A stretch of DNA of 64,000 nt from positions 42,685-106,684 of the forward strand of contig NZ_JGZN01000018.1 in the NCBI RefSeq assembly GCF_000741715.1. Direction: 5' to 3'. Numbering within the stretch: the first letter of the stretch is position 1; each line of letters starts with the position of its first letter. Of the stretch, positions 62,801-64,000 are shown piece by piece. The notes under the pieces are model-generated. The model was not told where the DNA came from. It searched no databases and worked only from the letters and a program-made list of their open reading frames with translations. The DNA is from Bifidobacterium saguini DSM 23967 (GTDB lineage: Bacteria > Actinomycetota > Actinomycetes > Actinomycetales > Bifidobacteriaceae). The position numbers and the translations under genes were made by a program.

Positions 62801-64000
62801 CAAGGTCACCGACGGGCATATCGTGAAGAACAAGGCCACGCAGGTCGTCAACGACACCCGCAAGGACACCAACGAGGTCGCCAACCCCCTCAAACCCGTC
62901 AACCCCTCCAAGGACGTGGTCGTGAAGGTGGACGGCGAATCCATCGACAAGCGGAGCGTGTACCTCAACAGCCTGTTCCTCTACCGCCTCGACAGCTCCG
63001 TGCTGCCCGCGCACCGCGCCTACCAGAAGGTCACCGACTGGAGCATCACCGACCCGCTCGACACCGAGCATGACCAGTACACCGGCCAATGGGCCGTATA
63101 CGCCATGCGCGACCTGACCGAGCAGGGCAAGGTGATCGCCCGCAAGGGCGTGAAGATCGCCGGCAGCGGCTTCGACGCCAGTGTGTACGGCGACGAACTG
63201 TTCACCCTCGCGCAGGACGACAAGGGCGTGGTCACCGTTACCGCGACCCAGCGCATGCTCGACCTCGTCAGCGGCAACGACGAAAGCGAGCAGGCATGGA
63301 CCGCGTTCATCCAGTGCAAGCGCGTCAAGACCGGCGAACACATCGCCAACCGGTTCGACGAAACCATCAACGGCACCAAACGTCCTTCCAACCAGGTCGA
63401 GACGCACACGCCCGACATGACCCCGAGCCTGAAGATCGAGAAATGGGACGAGGCCTCCGGCTGGCCGGCCGGCGACCGCGACCAAGTCAAGGACGCGCTG
63501 GCCATGCAGGGCGACACGCGCATCGTGTTCACCATCACCAACACCAGCACCACCGACCCCGACACCAAGCAGGGCGCATGGTACCGAACCAAGGACCTGA
63601 ACCTCAAGGACCAGCTGGTCGCCGGCGACGGCCGGGTGACCGATCTCGAATACCCCGCCGATTGGGACAGCCGCATCCTCAAGCCCGGCGAGAGCGTCGA
63701 GGTCAAGGGCGTCCTCAAGGGCGTGACCGGCCATCACACCGACCGCGCCACGGTCACCGGCACGCCGTTGGTTGAATGCGTCGTCTCCGACCCGGATCCG
63801 TTCGACGGCAAGGACGAGACGTCCGCGCCCGATGACGCGGTCACGATCGACGGCAGGCTCGTCTGCCCCGACACCGAAGTGGTCAGCAACACCGACGACT
63901 GGAACGGCTACCGGACCGGGCTCGCCCATACCGGCGCCGCCGTCCAGGGCGTGATCGCGGCGGCGATCACCCTGCTCGCCGTCGGCGTGGGACTGGTCGC
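59841..64000 (+). CDS. LAHTG-anchored giant adhesin, antigen I/II-type isopeptide domains (last residues outside window)
   Basis: 1386 codons open to the right edge, with GGGAAAGG ahead of the ATG at 59841. Signal peptide with cleavage after VALA (30). N-terminal domain of about 330 residues of unknown fold, a middle domain to about 670, then three tandem domains of the SspB-C2 isopeptide-forming type starting near 681 (KDVVGESSQGG...RVVYPGQRLEYRL...VTDTYDE), 841 (KKDTQADPS...YYRVTIDA...MTDDWDDEYL) and 1024 (KDVVVKVDGESID). A further sandwich from about 1195 precedes the sortase motif LAHTG (1361-1365) and the membrane helix. The cytoplasmic charged tail lies past 64000. In conjugative elements such adhesins (e.g. 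PrgB) aggregate mating cells. Confidence 0.85.
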   Translation, partial: MRFGKKGTGAVASITAAAALLACLVPVALADNGGGGSGEDGGGSGGGPTQTADVHWIYKDSWPATLDGMKTALSDAKVRLSSDLVNGQNQFVNMNKTLSDAIDECQRSYTGEGNADCRLVAVGYVRLADGSFNGSYVSSNAKNRWEAQWKAEAKGDYTYQGQKYSTSTTWKDKLGTRSVDSLAQESINSNPNASFRVIVLAQNQPPVDYKLNVTTSHKQKTDMQVGSTDPIGDVIHADNGGSAIKETLNGTAIIHYENGPYLPAKSVSKPISFSSNGDTQLDNLASPKDFGMKYWAEGSYWIDIQVPKQGRMQAAVDTADRDPAESWKVSSVPPEPPVKKTEDGVSADRMTNRTTITYGTGRGGYEMRFRDVIEPNGVEYSVDNYRLIDRTDGNRDVSGEFEINWDKASNTVSAARSADKGEMPMDHVYEFSFDVTVSKPSDFQQVKDHAWGQWNHEPEADAGTKQFDTWRPNPDKSWIRLNTKGQWEAVIDPKETNRTGADDMTLLDGDRVASVVNGTIAKNLIQAPETLTLTDDWSAADYLFDADDKSKIRVYEADAGTDRESSVTDIANHGRDVTDQWTITMEGTTVTATAGRAYREGLKGLKTAKQVTLLIPGKAAYANGKGAGQVRDDFGKQASDELSFCTAPDGKALTNKGSQTVNTHTIPTNEPKICGYIPPVVKDVVGESSQGGDQASVDGRVVYPGQRLEYRLETQPHLPGNLAYSVSEVAVTDTYDEHLEVDKQTLEVTDLSTGKFIPKTEYETQWNDSQHAVRLVFSDGYVKTNWRNGANPRIIVRFEGTVAKDAPTDTKIGNQWALTLNNMITPSNKVWNEPPDFTPVKKDTQADPSISIDGKTVLLGDRIYYRVTIDAKQTNQAYKVWRLGMTDDWDDEYLSLDAKRIEVTDTATGKDVTAKFNIAAIDGVAYVYAKTADTKVPATGETIKGDPQPKNLKEYAEKKDHDPLKEPAIDQSMLGTSYEVSLPMTVIKVTDGHIVKNKATQVVNDTRKDTNEVANPLKPVNPSKDVVVKVDGESIDKRSVYLNSLFLYRLDSSVLPAHRAYQKVTDWSITDPLDTEHDQYTGQWAVYAMRDLTEQGKVIARKGVKIAGSGFDASVYGDELFTLAQDDKGVVTVTATQRMLDLVSGNDESEQAWTAFIQCKRVKTGEHIANRFDETINGTKRPSNQVETHTPDMTPSLKIEKWDEASGWPAGDRDQVKDALAMQGDTRIVFTITNTSTTDPDTKQGAWYRTKDLNLKDQLVAGDGRVTDLEYPADWDSRILKPGESVEVKGVLKGVTGHHTDRATVTGTPLVECVVSDPDPFDGKDETSAPDDAVTIDGRLVCPDTEVVSNTDDWNGYRTGLAHTGAAVQGVIAAAITLLAVGVGLV

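Larger units (their letters stand above)
53902..64000. mobile_element. Left part of an integrated conjugative/plasmid-like element (right end outside window)
   Basis: From the 3' end of tRNA-Glu on, gene content and composition change: higher GC, short coupled genes, helix-turn-helix pair, replication-type winged-helix protein, WhiB-like, ParA/RHH pair and a sortase-anchored adhesin. No integrase or transfer gene is in the visible part; those would lie beyond 64000. An ICE or integrated plasmid is more likely than a prophage because of the partition genes and adhesin and absence of phage structural genes. Confidence 0.65.

Noticed and set aside
59877..63929. Long open frames on the minus strand opposite the adhesin (59877-61559 and 61905-63929)
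   Set aside because: They are antisense artefacts of GC-rich codon use. The plus frame from 59841 is open throughout, has a signal peptide and sortase motif and recognisable domains; the minus frames have no ribosome site or family features.

Overview
The window is chromosomal DNA of a Bifidobacterium. The evidence is the moderately high GC, the chain of actinobacterial housekeeping genes, the bifidobacterial style of xylo-oligosaccharide locus, a lactaldehyde reductase and sortase-type surface proteins. The xylan gene set recalls the adolescentis/pseudocatenulatum group, but I cannot fix the species.

1-25,000: pentose and xylan use. A CUT2-type monosaccharide ABC transporter (binding protein, ATPase, permease; permease cut by the left edge) is read leftward. 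It is followed by a small membrane protein gene and then an operon of about 16 kb, also read leftward (20,964 to 5,098): a CUT1 oligosaccharide transporter, a GH43 beta-xylosidase, an SGNH acetylesterase, a GH8 reducing-end xylanase, a type-B carboxylesterase, a GH43 broken by two frameshifts, another GH43, a hexapeptide O-acetyltransferase and a GH120 beta-xylosidase. A LacI regulator is divergent from the operon, and xylA follows as a separate unit. Together they would import decorated (acetylated, arabinosylated) xylo-oligosaccharides, strip and cut them inside the cell, and isomerise the xylose. A 15-bp palindrome (GTTnAATgATTnAAC) recurs at four places in this region and overlaps two predicted -35 boxes.

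24,000-53,700: core genome. A hypothetical protein, a deformylase-like protein, a ROK glucokinase, tRNA-Asp, an oxidoreductase, a DHA2 exporter, an EttA-type ABC-F protein, an acyl-CoA thioesterase, a folate cluster (DUF3180, FolB-FolK fusion, FolP, FolE) running into ftsH-hpt-tilS-dacB, an ABC exporter, two glycosyltransferases, an AI-2E family protein, fucO, cfa, tRNA-Phe, tRNA-Asp and trmB.

53,830-64,000: tRNA-Glu is followed directly by a GC-rich accessory block that looks like an integrated conjugative or plasmid-like element, open at the right edge. It has a divergent pair of helix-turn-helix genes, a winged-helix replication-type protein, a WhiB-like protein, a short ParA and a 79-residue ribbon-helix-helix protein resembling ParF/ParG, small unknown proteins, a DUF3800 protein, and a very large LAHTG-anchored adhesin with antigen I/II-type isopeptide domains whose last residues lie beyond the window. 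Three arrays built of the tetranucleotide CANN (60, 60 and 128 bp) sit between the par-region genes. A centromere for the ParA/RHH pair is the most attractive reading of them.
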